The notes: a model not told the origin generated them from the letters alone. A stretch of 5,579 nucleotides of DNA from JAAYUD01 sp036846645 (GCA_036846645.1 DAIUBN010000181.1:1-5579); one strand, 5' to 3'. Shown: positions 1 to 5,579, counted from the stretch's first letter. Translations and numbers: made by a program.

Positions 1-1449
1 ATGAAGAATATCCTTAATATTACACTCCTCGATATTAAAATTCCCATCTTTATTTTCAATGTCTGATATCTCGAACACTTTTTTGACAGCAGCCAAAAGT
101 TGATTCACGTCGTCTTGAATGACTTTGATATAAGTTTCGTTATTATCTTTATCTTCCGGGTTTGAAGAAAGCAAATTCGAGAAGCCCACAATACCATCTA
201 AAGGTATTTTGACCTCTTTCGACAGATTACGAATAAATTCAGTCTTAAGGCGATCATTATTTTCAGCTTTATTCTTCGATATGATTAATTCCTTGGCAGT
301 CTTCTCGCGTTGGAAATTAGCATGAAAGAGAAAAGTAATTAAAACAACTAGCACAATAATAAATGCAAAAGTAAACAGAACGATGACCTTGTTTTGCTCA
401 TAGAAAGAGACAGGCTTGCCTACCAATATACTTCCAGAAGGCAACTTGCTCTCATTAATACGATATTCTTTTAATTGTTTGTAGTCGAACATATAACGAT
501 AAGGAGTCTTAGAGAGAACTTTCATTTTAGCAATGTCAGCTCCTTTGAAATAATTGGATACCATCATGGCAATAGTTTTTCCCTGATCGTAATGAGATAT
601 CACCTTTCCACCGAAAGTGCCATACGGAATAGCCGAGCTCCAAGGATAAAAAATCGGAGCATGATAGTGAGAACGTATCATATCTATAGCATCCTTAAAA
701 GAAAGAGCCTTGCCAGACTTATCTTCGAAAGCCGACAAGAATAACATCGGAACATCAGGATCTAGTTGGCCAAGTACCTTGCAGAAGTCTTCGAAAGTAT
801 AATTATCAAACCATAACATTTCTATATGAAGATTCTTGAAAGAACCGACAACCCGCATCATATTTAAATAATCATTGTACCCTGAAGTAGAGTGATCACT
901 GACAACATATATCTTATTATATTTAGGAAATAGTTTCAGAATAATATCGATAGTTCCTTTGAATGGTGCAATCTCCAGAATGCCTGTTACCAAAGGATTC
1001 TTGTTCATCGACAATCCGAAGGAGACATTATTAACCCCCATGAAGAACACCGGGATACCCTTAAATAAGGTATGTTGTCTGTCGACGACAAAGTGCAGTG
1101 CTGCATCATCGCTGGTGATAATAGCATCATAACGAGGTACGCGAGAAAGGGAAAAAGTCAGACGCCGTTCGTATGAAATAAGATTATCTTTTTCGGGAAA
1201 CTGCTTACAGTCCATATAGTCTATATCGACAATAACATTAGGCAAGTCCAACACAGACATGATACCTTGATATTGTTCTAAAGCTGTATGAAAAGACAAA
1301 GAATAGGAGCTAAGAAAAAGAACACGCTTAACAGTATGCATTCCCATAGAGGCAATACATACAGAAGGCATTAAGAACATGACAATCATTGCTAATCGTC
1401 TGAACAGATCTTTAAAGCCTAAAAATTGAAAAGTTGCGTCGTCTTCCAT
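1..1449 (-). CDS. Sensor histidine kinase with periplasmic ABC-substrate-binding-like domain, 3' part cut by window edge; H-box His replaced by Lys
   Basis: I read 483 codons on the minus strand, open to the window edge. Residues 1-18 end in a basic patch (Lys13, Arg17, Arg18) and are followed by a hydrophobic signal or anchor segment at about 19-35. Residues 40-330 begin KRVLFLSSYSLSFHTALEQY, typical of periplasmic sensor domains related to ABC-type substrate-binding proteins (the TrpX-like fold used by many Bacteroides sensor kinases). A transmembrane helix spans about 355-375, followed by a charged linker and a HisKA-like helix (EFIRNLSKEVKIPLDGIVGF, about 404-423). The usual signature there is FLANMSHEIRTPLNAIVGF, so the phosphoacceptor His is Lys411 (codon AAA, 217-219). 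The ATPase domain and any receiver or AraC domain lie outside the window. The gene has its own promoter just downstream of a terminator. The start at 1449 is favoured because it gives basic residues before the hydrophobic segment. The family is secure. Kinase activity is doubtful. Confidence 0.88.
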   Translation of the reverse strand, partial: MEDDATFQFLGFKDLFRRLAMIVMFLMPSVCIASMGMHTVKRVLFLSSYSLSFHTALEQYQGIMSVLDLPNVIVDIDYMDCKQFPEKDNLISYERRLTFSLSRVPRYDAIITSDDAALHFVVDRQHTLFKGIPVFFMGVNNVSFGLSMNKNPLVTGILEIAPFKGTIDIILKLFPKYNKIYVVSDHSTSGYNDYLNMMRVVGSFKNLHIEMLWFDNYTFEDFCKVLGQLDPDVPMLFLSAFEDKSGKALSFKDAIDMIRSHYHAPIFYPWSSAIPYGTFGGKVISHYDQGKTIAMMVSNYFKGADIAKMKVLSKTPYRYMFDYKQLKEYRINESKLPSGSILVGKPVSFYEQNKVIVLFTFAFIIVLVVLITFLFHANFQREKTAKELIISKNKAENNDRLKTEFIRNLSKEVKIPLDGIVGFSNLLSSNPEDKDNNETYIKVIQDDVNQLLAAVKKVFEISDIENKDGNFNIEECNIKDILH

Positions 1450-1471
1450 AGATTTCCATCGTGCATGGTTA

Positions 1472-1503
1472 CAAAGATAAACAATCTTTTCAGAAAAACA
1501 AAC
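1472..1503 (-). promoter_or_regulatory. Bacteroidetes-type promoter for the histidine kinase
   Basis: On the minus strand GTTTG (1499-1503) is followed, after a 19-nt spacer, by TATCTTTG (1472-1479). This is a full match to the Bacteroides sigma-ABfr consensus (-33 TTTG, 19-21 nt, -7 TAnnTTTG). Transcription should start near 1463-1468. That leaves a leader of only about 15-20 nt before the ATG at 1449. Two other ATGs at 1466 and 1459 lie in the other two reading frames, and each opens a frame of only about 15 codons. Confidence 0.75.
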
Positions 1504-1507
1504 GAAT

Positions 1508-1551
1508 AAAAAAGAAAAGGGTATCTGCCTTCTTACTATCGACAAATACCC
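1508..1551 (-). terminator. Rho-independent terminator of the DUF1893/ECF-S/AKR operon
   Basis: Read on the minus strand, GGGTATTTG (1543-1551) pairs with CAGATACCC (1519-1527) in a 9-bp stem with one T-G wobble and a 15-nt loop. The T-rich tract TTTTCTTTTTT (1508-1518) follows directly. It starts about 23 nt after the reductase stop codon and ends just before the histidine kinase promoter, so it separates two transcription units on the same strand. Confidence 0.75.
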
Positions 1552-1574
1552 TAATACTATAATGTTATTCTATC

Positions 1575-2690
1575 TCATTCGAAAGTCTCTGCAACCTTCT
1601 TCAGATTATCTATGATTGGAATATGCTGCGGACAATGCTCTTCGCACTGGCCACATTCGATACAATCGGAAGCCTGACCATGAGTCTGCCCCAACACCGA
1701 ATAATAGGTCGATGTATTGAGCCATTGCTCACCCTTGCCGAACTGCTTGATAGAGTTGTAGAGCGCAAAGTATTCGGGAATCGAAATATGCTGCGGACAA
1801 CCGTCAGTGCAATAATGACAAGCCGTACAAGGTATGGCTATCGCCTTACTAATAATGTCACCGGCTTTCTCGATAATCGCCTTCTCTTTCTTGTCAATCG
1901 GTTTGAAGTCTTTCATGAAAGAAGTATTGTCTTCCAATTGCTGCATATCACTCATACCGCTTAGCACCATCATGACATTGTCTAGCGAAGCCGCATAACG
2001 AACGGCCCACGAAGCAGGAGTCATATCGGGATGCACTTCCTTGAACATTTGTTCGACTTCGGCTGGCACTTTAGCCAAAGAGCCACCCTTTACCGGCTCC
2101 ATCACGATGACCGGCTTTCCATATTTAGTAGCGAGATCATAGCATTTGTGAGCCTCGATAGTAGGATTCTCCCAATCCAGATAGTTAATCTGCAACTGCA
2201 CAAACTCCGGTTCGGGATGTTCTTTAAGAATCTGTTCCAACAGTTTGGAGTCATCATGGAAAGAGAAACCGATATGTTTAATCTTTCCTGCTGCCTTCAT
2301 ACGTTGAATGAAACCGAATCCATCGGTGCGCTGCATGGTGGCATAATATTCTCTATTGAGGCAATGCAACCAGTAGTAATCAAAATATTCTACCCCGCAA
2401 CGCTGCAATTGGATGTCGAAGATGCGTTGTAAATCATCGGCTGTATTGACCAGCCAACAAGGCATCTTATCGGTCACCGTATAAGCTGTGCGCGGATAGC
2501 GTTCTGACACTGCCACACGAAAAGCATCTTCGCTCTTCTCACTGTGGTAAGGATAAGCCGTATCAAAATAAGTGAATCCTTGTGCCAAGAACGTATCAAC
2601 CATTTTCTTGAAAAGTTCGATATCAATAGATGTCGCGTCGTCGGGATTCTTCAACGGCAAGCGCATCATTCCAAAGCCTAGTTTCTTCAT
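1575..2690 (-). CDS. Aldo/keto reductase with C-terminal 2x[4Fe-4S] ferredoxin-like domain
   Basis: This 371-residue protein is a probable cytoplasmic NAD(P)H-dependent oxidoreductase of the Fe-S aldo/keto reductase group, for which the substrate is generally unknown. The (beta/alpha)8 barrel fills about residues 1-280. The catalytic tetrad is visible: Asp43 and Tyr48 in FDTAYPYH, Lys75 in VTDKMP and His109 in YYWLHCLN. The C-terminal part carries two CxxCxxCxxxCP clusters, at Cys288/291/294/298 and Cys343/346/349/353, each expected to bind one [4Fe-4S]. Length and domain order are normal for this subfamily. It is the last gene of a three-gene operon, starting 28 bp after the ECF-S-like gene, with a weak purine-rich stretch (AAGGAAAGAG) upstream and a terminator after its stop codon. 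The Fe-S domain suggests electron exchange with a ferredoxin- or flavin-type partner, but no partner is encoded nearby. The family call is very sure and the substrate is unknown. Confidence 0.95.
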   Translation of the reverse strand: MKKLGFGMMRLPLKNPDDATSIDIELFKKMVDTFLAQGFTYFDTAYPYHSEKSEDAFRVAVSERYPRTAYTVTDKMPCWLVNTADDLQRIFDIQLQRCGVEYFDYYWLHCLNREYYATMQRTDGFGFIQRMKAAGKIKHIGFSFHDDSKLLEQILKEHPEPEFVQLQINYLDWENPTIEAHKCYDLATKYGKPVIVMEPVKGGSLAKVPAEVEQMFKEVHPDMTPASWAVRYAASLDNVMMVLSGMSDMQQLEDNTSFMKDFKPIDKKEKAIIEKAGDIISKAIAIPCTACHYCTDGCPQHISIPEYFALYNSIKQFGKGEQWLNTSTYYSVLGQTHGQASDCIECGQCEEHCPQHIPIIDNLKKVAETFE

Positions 2691-2718
2691 TCTATATTTT
2701 ATTCTCTTTCCTTATCAT

Positions 2719-3240
2719 CTATTTGCGAATGATATATTTGATGAAAGCATAACCACCAAATACTTGCAACATCATTCCAGGAATTCCTAGACGGAAATCT
2801 TGCAGAGCAGTCATTAAGTTGCCAGCCATAGCCCATTCACCCAATGTTCCAATAACCTGATAAAGCAATACTACTGCGACGAGAGCTAGGATAGATACTT
2901 TCTGATAACGATGAGCAATATATCCAGCAGCAATAGCCAGTAGTATAGATTTCATCAAGATAGAAGGTAATACAGCCAAAGCAGGCATGCCAAATAGCAA
3001 TGAATTGATGACTGGAGAAAGAACTGCGGTGAGCAGACCCACCTTCATACCATATTTATATGCTCCTACCAAAGTAAAGAAATAAATAGGTAGAAAAATC
3101 CAGCCACCCATAGGGAGTAGATGACACAACTGAGGCAATACAATATTACCAACGATAAAAAGAGCGGCAAAGAGATAAGTTTTCTCTTGGCGATAGCTCA
3201 ACGAGTAAAGTTTTAAATTTGCTTCCATTTTACAATGCAT
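2719..3240 (-). CDS. Small multi-pass membrane protein, probable ECF-transporter substrate-binding (S) component
   Basis: This is a 173-residue, very hydrophobic protein with about five or six membrane helices (roughly 22-40, 47-64, 66-85, 88-110, 115-135 and 152-170) and a basic tail. The size, the helix pattern, the GGW/LPIYFF turn after helix 1 and the conserved internal Gly/Pro turns fit S components (EcfS) of energy-coupling-factor vitamin importers. No EcfA ATPase or EcfT gene is present here, so it would have to use a shared energising module encoded elsewhere (group II arrangement). The ligand cannot be told from the sequence. The gene begins 3 bp after the stop of the DUF1893 gene, so the two are surely co-transcribed and perhaps translationally coupled. 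Met1 (3240) and Met5 (3228) are both plausible starts, with no clear ribosome-binding site for either. Alternative: another small integral membrane protein of unknown role. Confidence 0.8.
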   Translation of the reverse strand: MHCKMEANLKLYSLSYRQEKTYLFAALFIVGNIVLPQLCHLLPMGGWIFLPIYFFTLVGAYKYGMKVGLLTAVLSPVINSLLFGMPALAVLPSILMKSILLAIAAGYIAHRYQKVSILALVAVVLLYQVIGTLGEWAMAGNLMTALQDFRLGIPGMMLQVFGGYAFIKYIIRK

Positions 3241-3243
3241 TTA

Positions 3244-3657
3244 TTAATTTGATTTCTTTTTCATATCTTCTATAAACTGTGTGATGACTGGCAATAGCTC
3301 TGAAGGTGTATTGCTCACTGCACATCTTTTTTCTAAAGGACACATATCATTACCTGCTCTATTTATAATATGTGGGACTTCCTTCTCGTAGACCACTTTG
3401 ATACCTCCCAATTGCAGAAGTCGCAAAGCAGGGGTACTGATAACGGGAGTCTGGAGCTCGGATATCTTGCCAAGAGCCATTACGGCTGCCGCTCCCTTGC
3501 CTACTACTTTATCTATCACCGTAGCCCCATGCAGAAAATCAGGCTCTTTCTGCAAGAGTTCGTAGAGGTCTATCACTCCCCTACGGATAAAAGTACGCTC
3601 CTCATCTCCTTTTCGGACGATACAGGAGTAATCTTTTATTTCTTCTTTTATAGTCAT
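3244..3657 (-). CDS. DUF1893 (TM1506-like) family protein, cytidine-deaminase-like fold predicted
   Basis: This is a 137-residue soluble protein of unknown function. Its central segment (about 43-90) fits the DUF1893 family, whose Thermotoga member TM1506 has a cytidine-deaminase-like fold; this is family knowledge recalled, not computed. Recognisable pieces are GATVIDKVVGKGAAAVMALG at about 44-63, the strand-forming LGGIKVVYEKEVPHI at 83-97, and a Cys pair, Cys106 and Cys112, in MCPLEKRC. The His/Cys-Ala-Glu zinc motif of active deaminases is not visible, since the matching helix reads VGKGAAAVMALG. Catalysis is therefore uncertain, and a ligand-sensing role or a divergent enzyme is possible. 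It is the first gene of the operon, with a promoter match ending about 30 bp upstream, and is followed 3 bp after its stop codon by the ECF-S-like gene. Pairing with a transporter S component hints at handling a small imported metabolite (inference). Confidence 0.82.
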   Translation of the reverse strand: MTIKEEIKDYSCIVRKGDEERTFIRRGVIDLYELLQKEPDFLHGATVIDKVVGKGAAAVMALGKISELQTPVISTPALRLLQLGGIKVVYEKEVPHIINRAGNDMCPLEKRCAVSNTPSELLPVITQFIEDMKKKSN

Positions 3658-3685
3658 TGCAAATCATCCATTTTTATTGATGATA

Positions 3686-3716
3686 CAAAGATAGAATTGT
3701 TTTTCAACTTTTCAAT
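3686..3716 (-). promoter_or_regulatory. Bacteroidetes-type promoter for the DUF1893/ECF-S/AKR operon
   Basis: On the minus strand ATTG (3713-3716) precedes TATCTTTG (3686-3693) by exactly 19 nt. The -7 box matches TAnnTTTG fully and the -33 box keeps the TTG core. Transcription would begin near 3678-3682, giving a leader of about 22-25 nt before the ATG at 3657. The -7 octamer is identical to the one in front of the histidine kinase. Confidence 0.72.
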
Positions 3717-3762
3717 TAAACTTTTTACTGAATATCATACCAATTTTACTAAAGTAAATAAG

Positions 3763-3770
3763 TATATTTG
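3763..3770 (+). promoter_or_regulatory. Isolated -7-like box upstream of the kduD/kduI fossil
   Basis: TATATTTG matches the -7 consensus TAnnTTTG on the plus strand, about 87 bp upstream of the fossil's ATG. There is no TTG at the expected -33 distance, only ATTTT-type sequence. It may be a weak or decayed promoter that once drove the lost gene. A chance match in AT-rich DNA is quite possible. Confidence 0.3.
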
Positions 3771-3810
3771 TTAGAGCAAACGTAGTAATAGTAATTATCA
3801 GCCTTGTAAG

Positions 3811-3836
3811 CCATATAAGGTATATGGGCCCTATAC
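3811..3836. promoter_or_regulatory. Two overlapping palindromes, possible relict operator
   Basis: CCATATA-AGG-TATATGG (3811-3827) is a perfect 7-bp inverted repeat around a 3-nt centre. It overlaps a second, imperfect palindrome, GTATATGGGCCCTATAC (3820-3836), built on GTATA/TATAC arms with a GGGCCC core. They lie between the -7-like box and the fossil's ATG, where a repressor operator for the lost kdu-type gene could sit. No regulator gene is nearby, and the assignment rests on symmetry and position only. Confidence 0.35.
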
Positions 3837-3856
3837 AAAATATAATATATACTATT

Positions 3857-4040
3857 ATGGTAGATTATTCATTGAAAAATAAAGTAGCTCTTATCACGGG
3901 GGCATCTCATGGTATTGCTCATCGAAGGACAAGCCTTATGCCACTTCATGGGCGAACCGCAAGAGACCCGTCCCTTGTGGCTTCACAATGAACAATATTT
4001 CATCTATTTACAAAGCCAGTCTAAGCCTTTGTTCAATTGA
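3857..4040 (+). pseudogene. Gene fossil: 5' end of kduD-like dehydrogenase joined to an internal fragment of kduI
   Basis: An ATG at 3857 opens MVDYSLKNKVALITGASHGI (3857-3916), the N-terminus of a short-chain dehydrogenase of the KduD/gluconate-5-dehydrogenase type, including the start of its TGxxxGIG cofactor motif. It breaks off at that motif, and the frame then reads unrelated residues to a TGA at 3989-3991. In the +1 frame relative to this, 3921-3995 encodes IEGQALCHFMGEPQETRP and then LWLHNEQ. This closely resembles the stretch of KduI (4-deoxy-L-threo-5-hexosulose-uronate isomerase) that in E. coli contains FHMMGQPQETRHIVMHNEQ. After HNEQ the KduI similarity stops, and 14 unrelated codons lead to a TGA at 4038-4040. 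Both parents act in the same pathway: KduI isomerises 5-keto-4-deoxyuronate and KduD reduces its product towards 2-keto-3-deoxygluconate. The simplest reading is a large internal deletion with further decay. Neither fragment can be functional. Confidence 0.8.
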
Positions 4041-4095
4041 TTATCAAGTTATTAATAAGACATCACTATAATAAGTCATGAAAAAACTTTGCTTT

Positions 4096-4111
4096 TATGT
4101 TGAATAACATA
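4096..4111. repeat. Short inverted repeat in the symporter leader region
   Basis: TATGTT-GAAT-AACATA is a perfect 6-bp inverted repeat with a 4-nt centre, 119 bp upstream of the symporter start. It is AT-rich, so chance is possible. Together with the paired palindromes just downstream it makes this an unusually symmetrical stretch. Confidence 0.3.
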
Positions 4112-4116
4112 CATAA

Positions 4117-4155
4117 GTGTAATAACAACACCAAATAAAAGTGTTACTTTTACAC
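4117..4155. promoter_or_regulatory. Tandem GTGT-N7-ACAC palindromes, candidate operator upstream of the symporter
   Basis: Two 15-bp sites of the same form occur: GTGT-AATAACA-ACAC (4117-4131) and GTGT-TACTTTT-ACAC (4141-4155). Their centres are 24 bp apart. The sites are also roughly inverted copies of each other (12 of 15 positions). The second overlaps GTTACTTT (4143-4150), which pairs perfectly with AAAGTAAC (4166-4173) as an 8-bp stem, so an RNA structure in the leader is an alternative. Position 75-113 bp before the symporter ATG suits transcriptional control of that gene. No regulator can be named. Confidence 0.4.
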
Positions 4156-4229
4156 CCAAACTAAGAAAGTAACGTAATAAACACTAGAAACAAACATAAA
4201 TTAATTAATAAACAAATCATTTTAGTATC

Positions 4230-5579
4230 ATGGACTGGAATACACAACAATTTATCTGGCTTGATTGGCTCGTACTTGGAGTAGGAATAGCCGGTGTTAT
4301 TTGGGCAGTTTATCATGCCATTCAGAAAGACAAAAAGAAAATGCAAGGAGCAGATAGTGAAGATTACCTATTCGGAAAAGGCGAACCATGGTATATCATC
4401 GGTGCTGCCATCTTTGCTGCCAATATCGGTTCTGAACATTTGGTAGGACTTGCAGGAACAGGAGCAAAGAGTGGTGTAGGTATGGCACACTGGGAAATGC
4501 AAGGATGGATGATCCTCCTTTTAGGATGGATTTTTGTTCCATTCTATGAACTGCTAAGTAAGAAATTGGGAAAGATTATTACCATGCCCGATTTCCTGAA
4601 ATACCGCTATACCAAAGCAACAGGTTCTTGGCTCTCTATCATCAACCTTGTAGCTTATATCCTTACTAAAGTAAGTGTGACAGCATATACCGGTGGTATA
4701 TTCTTCGAATACCTGCTTGGAATACCTTTCTGGTATGGCGCTATCGGACTAATCGTACTGACAGGTTTGTTCACTGTATTTGGTGGTATGAAAGGTGTTA
4801 TGACATTGTCGGCAATACAAACTCCAATTCTTATCATCGGTTCGTTCCTCGTTCTTTTCTTGGGACTCGCAGCCCTAGGAGGAGGAAGTATAGCAGATGG
4901 TTGGACTACTATGATAGATTATTGCAGTAAGCTACATAATGGTTATGGTACAACCCACATGTTCCATTGGAACCCAGGCGATCCAATGTATCAAGATTAT
5001 CCAGGATTTGTAGTCTTCCTTGGTGCATCTATCATCGGTTTCTGGTATTGGTGTACCGACCAGCACATTGTACAACGTGTATTGGGTCAGACCAAAGAAG
5101 AATCTGCTGATGTTGTGATGAAACGTGCTCGTCGTGGAACTATCGCTGCAGGTTACTTCAAACTTCTTCCCGTATTCATGTTCCTTATTCCTGGAATGAT
5201 TGCAGCAGCTTTGGCAGGTCAGGGAAAATTTGATTTGAGCAACACAGACGGTGCATTTGCCTATATGGTAAAAGGTGTACTTCCTGCCGGTGTTAAAGGT
5301 ATCGTGACAATTGGTTTTATCTGTGCACTTGTCACATCACTAGCTGCCTTCTTTAATTCTTGCGCTACACTGTTCACAGAAGATTTCTACAAGCCGCTAC
5401 GTCGTGGAAAGAGTGAAAAGACTTATGTCAATGTAGGACGTATCGCAACAGTCGTTGTCGTATTCCTCGGCATCGCTTGGATTCCGGTAATGATGAGCCT
5501 TGGCAGTCTTTACGACTATCTGCAAGGTATACAATCTTTACTTGCTCCTGTTATGGTAGCAGTATTCGCTCTAGGTATC
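4230..5579 (+). CDS. SSS-family sodium/sugar symporter (SGLT/vSGLT type), 3' end cut by window edge
   Basis: The first 450 residues of a sodium:solute symporter are present, open to the right edge. Family members usually exceed 500 residues, so the last helices are missing. It imports a sugar with Na+ across the inner membrane. After an N-terminal helix (about 11-30) comes FAANIGSEHLVGLAGTGAKS (62-81), very like human SGLT1. Comparison with SGLT1/vSGLT places sugar-contact residues at His70, Glu89, Tyr273/Trp274 in FWYWCTDQHIVQRVLG, Lys311 in GYFKLLP and Gln432 in YDYLQ. The Na2 site is kept as Ala366, Thr369 and Ser370 just before FFNSCATLFTEDFYK. The exact sugar is not determinable. The ATG at 4230 is preceded by AT-rich leader without a Shine-Dalgarno site, as usual for Bacteroides. 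The gene lies 190 bp downstream of the kduD/kduI fossil and is divergent from the DUF1893 operon. Linkage to uronate use is inference only. Confidence 0.95.
   Translation, partial: MDWNTQQFIWLDWLVLGVGIAGVIWAVYHAIQKDKKKMQGADSEDYLFGKGEPWYIIGAAIFAANIGSEHLVGLAGTGAKSGVGMAHWEMQGWMILLLGWIFVPFYELLSKKLGKIITMPDFLKYRYTKATGSWLSIINLVAYILTKVSVTAYTGGIFFEYLLGIPFWYGAIGLIVLTGLFTVFGGMKGVMTLSAIQTPILIIGSFLVLFLGLAALGGGSIADGWTTMIDYCSKLHNGYGTTHMFHWNPGDPMYQDYPGFVVFLGASIIGFWYWCTDQHIVQRVLGQTKEESADVVMKRARRGTIAAGYFKLLPVFMFLIPGMIAAALAGQGKFDLSNTDGAFAYMVKGVLPAGVKGIVTIGFICALVTSLAAFFNSCATLFTEDFYKPLRRGKSEKTYVNVGRIATVVVVFLGIAWIPVMMSLGSLYDYLQGIQSLLAPVMVAVFALGI

Larger units (their letters stand above)
3658..4229. other. AT-rich intergenic region between divergent transcription units, with no intact gene
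   Basis: About 570 bp separate the DUF1893 operon (leftward) from the symporter gene (rightward). From left to right it holds the DUF1893 promoter, an isolated -7-like box, overlapping palindromes, a kduD/kduI gene fossil (3857-4040), and an AT-rich leader with further palindromes before the symporter start. I found no tRNA-like fold, no recognised riboswitch and no intrinsic terminator with a T tract here. No convincing full Bacteroidetes promoter was found for the symporter. The closest -7-like strings are AAACTTTG at 4084-4091 and TACTTTTA at 4145-4152, and neither has a correctly spaced -33 element. Confidence 0.7.

Noticed and set aside
475..744. Plus-strand open frame of 89 codons
   Set aside because: It lies fully antisense to the histidine kinase sensor domain, whose minus-strand reading is continuous and family-like. 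The plus-strand protein has no recognisable features.
1623..2432. Two plus-strand open frames of 113 and 133 codons (1623-1964 and 2031-2432)
   Set aside because: Both are antisense shadows of the aldo/keto reductase, which has complete catalytic and Fe-S motifs on the minus strand.
2572..2790. Plus-strand open frame of 72 codons
   Set aside because: It overlaps the start of the reductase and the end of the ECF-S-like gene on the opposite strand and has no promoter or motif of its own.
3370..3774. Plus-strand open frame of 134 codons
   Set aside because: It is antisense to the DUF1893 gene and crosses its promoter. The composition is that of a chance frame, with no family resemblance.
3857..3991. 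The 44-residue frame from the fossil's ATG taken as a genuine small protein
   Set aside because: It is a truncated dehydrogenase N-terminus followed by residues read out of frame through a KduI fragment, so it is better explained as decay than as a gene.
4010..4032. ACAAAG / CTTTGT inverted repeat as a possible terminator after the gene fossil
   Set aside because: The stem is only 6 bp, has an 11-nt loop and no T tract follows, so it does not support termination.
4161..4837. Two minus-strand open frames of about 60 codons (4161-4346 and 4655-4837)
   Set aside because: Both are mostly or wholly antisense to the symporter gene. The first looks hydrophobic only because it mirrors AT-rich leader and membrane-helix codons.

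Overview
The window looks like a chromosomal segment of a gut Bacteroides or close Bacteroidales relative. The evidence is moderate-to-low GC, intergenic DNA without Shine-Dalgarno sites, two good matches to the Bacteroidetes promoter (-33 TTG/TTTG, 19-nt spacer, -7 TAnnTTTG), and protein families typical of that group. These are a periplasmic-sensor histidine kinase, an Fe-S aldo/keto reductase and an SGLT-type Na+/sugar symporter. The genus is inferred, not proven.

Left part (1-3657, minus strand). The rightmost unit is a tight three-gene operon with its own promoter at about 3686-3716. It encodes a DUF1893/TM1506-family protein, a small membrane protein resembling a solitary ECF-transporter S component, and an aldo/keto reductase with a C-terminal 2x[4Fe-4S] ferredoxin-like domain. 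A stem-loop plus T-rich tract at 1508-1551 ends this operon. Immediately downstream a fresh promoter (1472-1503) drives a sensor histidine kinase that runs off the left edge. The part of the kinase that is visible has a Lys where the phospho-accepting His of the H-box is expected.

Middle (3658-4229). This stretch of about 570 bp lies between divergent units and holds no intact gene. It contains a clear gene fossil on the plus strand: the first 20 codons of a KduD/gluconate-5-dehydrogenase-like short-chain dehydrogenase are joined, in a shifted frame, to an internal piece of KduI (5-keto-4-deoxyuronate isomerase). Both parent enzymes act in the same unsaturated-uronate (pectin/glycosaminoglycan) pathway. 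Palindromic, operator-like sequences flank the fossil on both sides.

Right part (4230-5579, plus strand). This is the first 450 codons of an SSS-family sodium/sugar symporter that runs off the right edge. It retains the residues that bind sugar and Na+ in SGLT/vSGLT. Its position just downstream of the kdu fossil suggests it may once have belonged to, or lain beside, a uronate-utilisation locus.

I saw no tRNA, rRNA, CRISPR array, IS element or phage gene. The most unusual items are the kduD/kduI deletion fossil, the His-less H-box, and the uncharacterised DUF1893 / ECF-S / Fe-S AKR operon.
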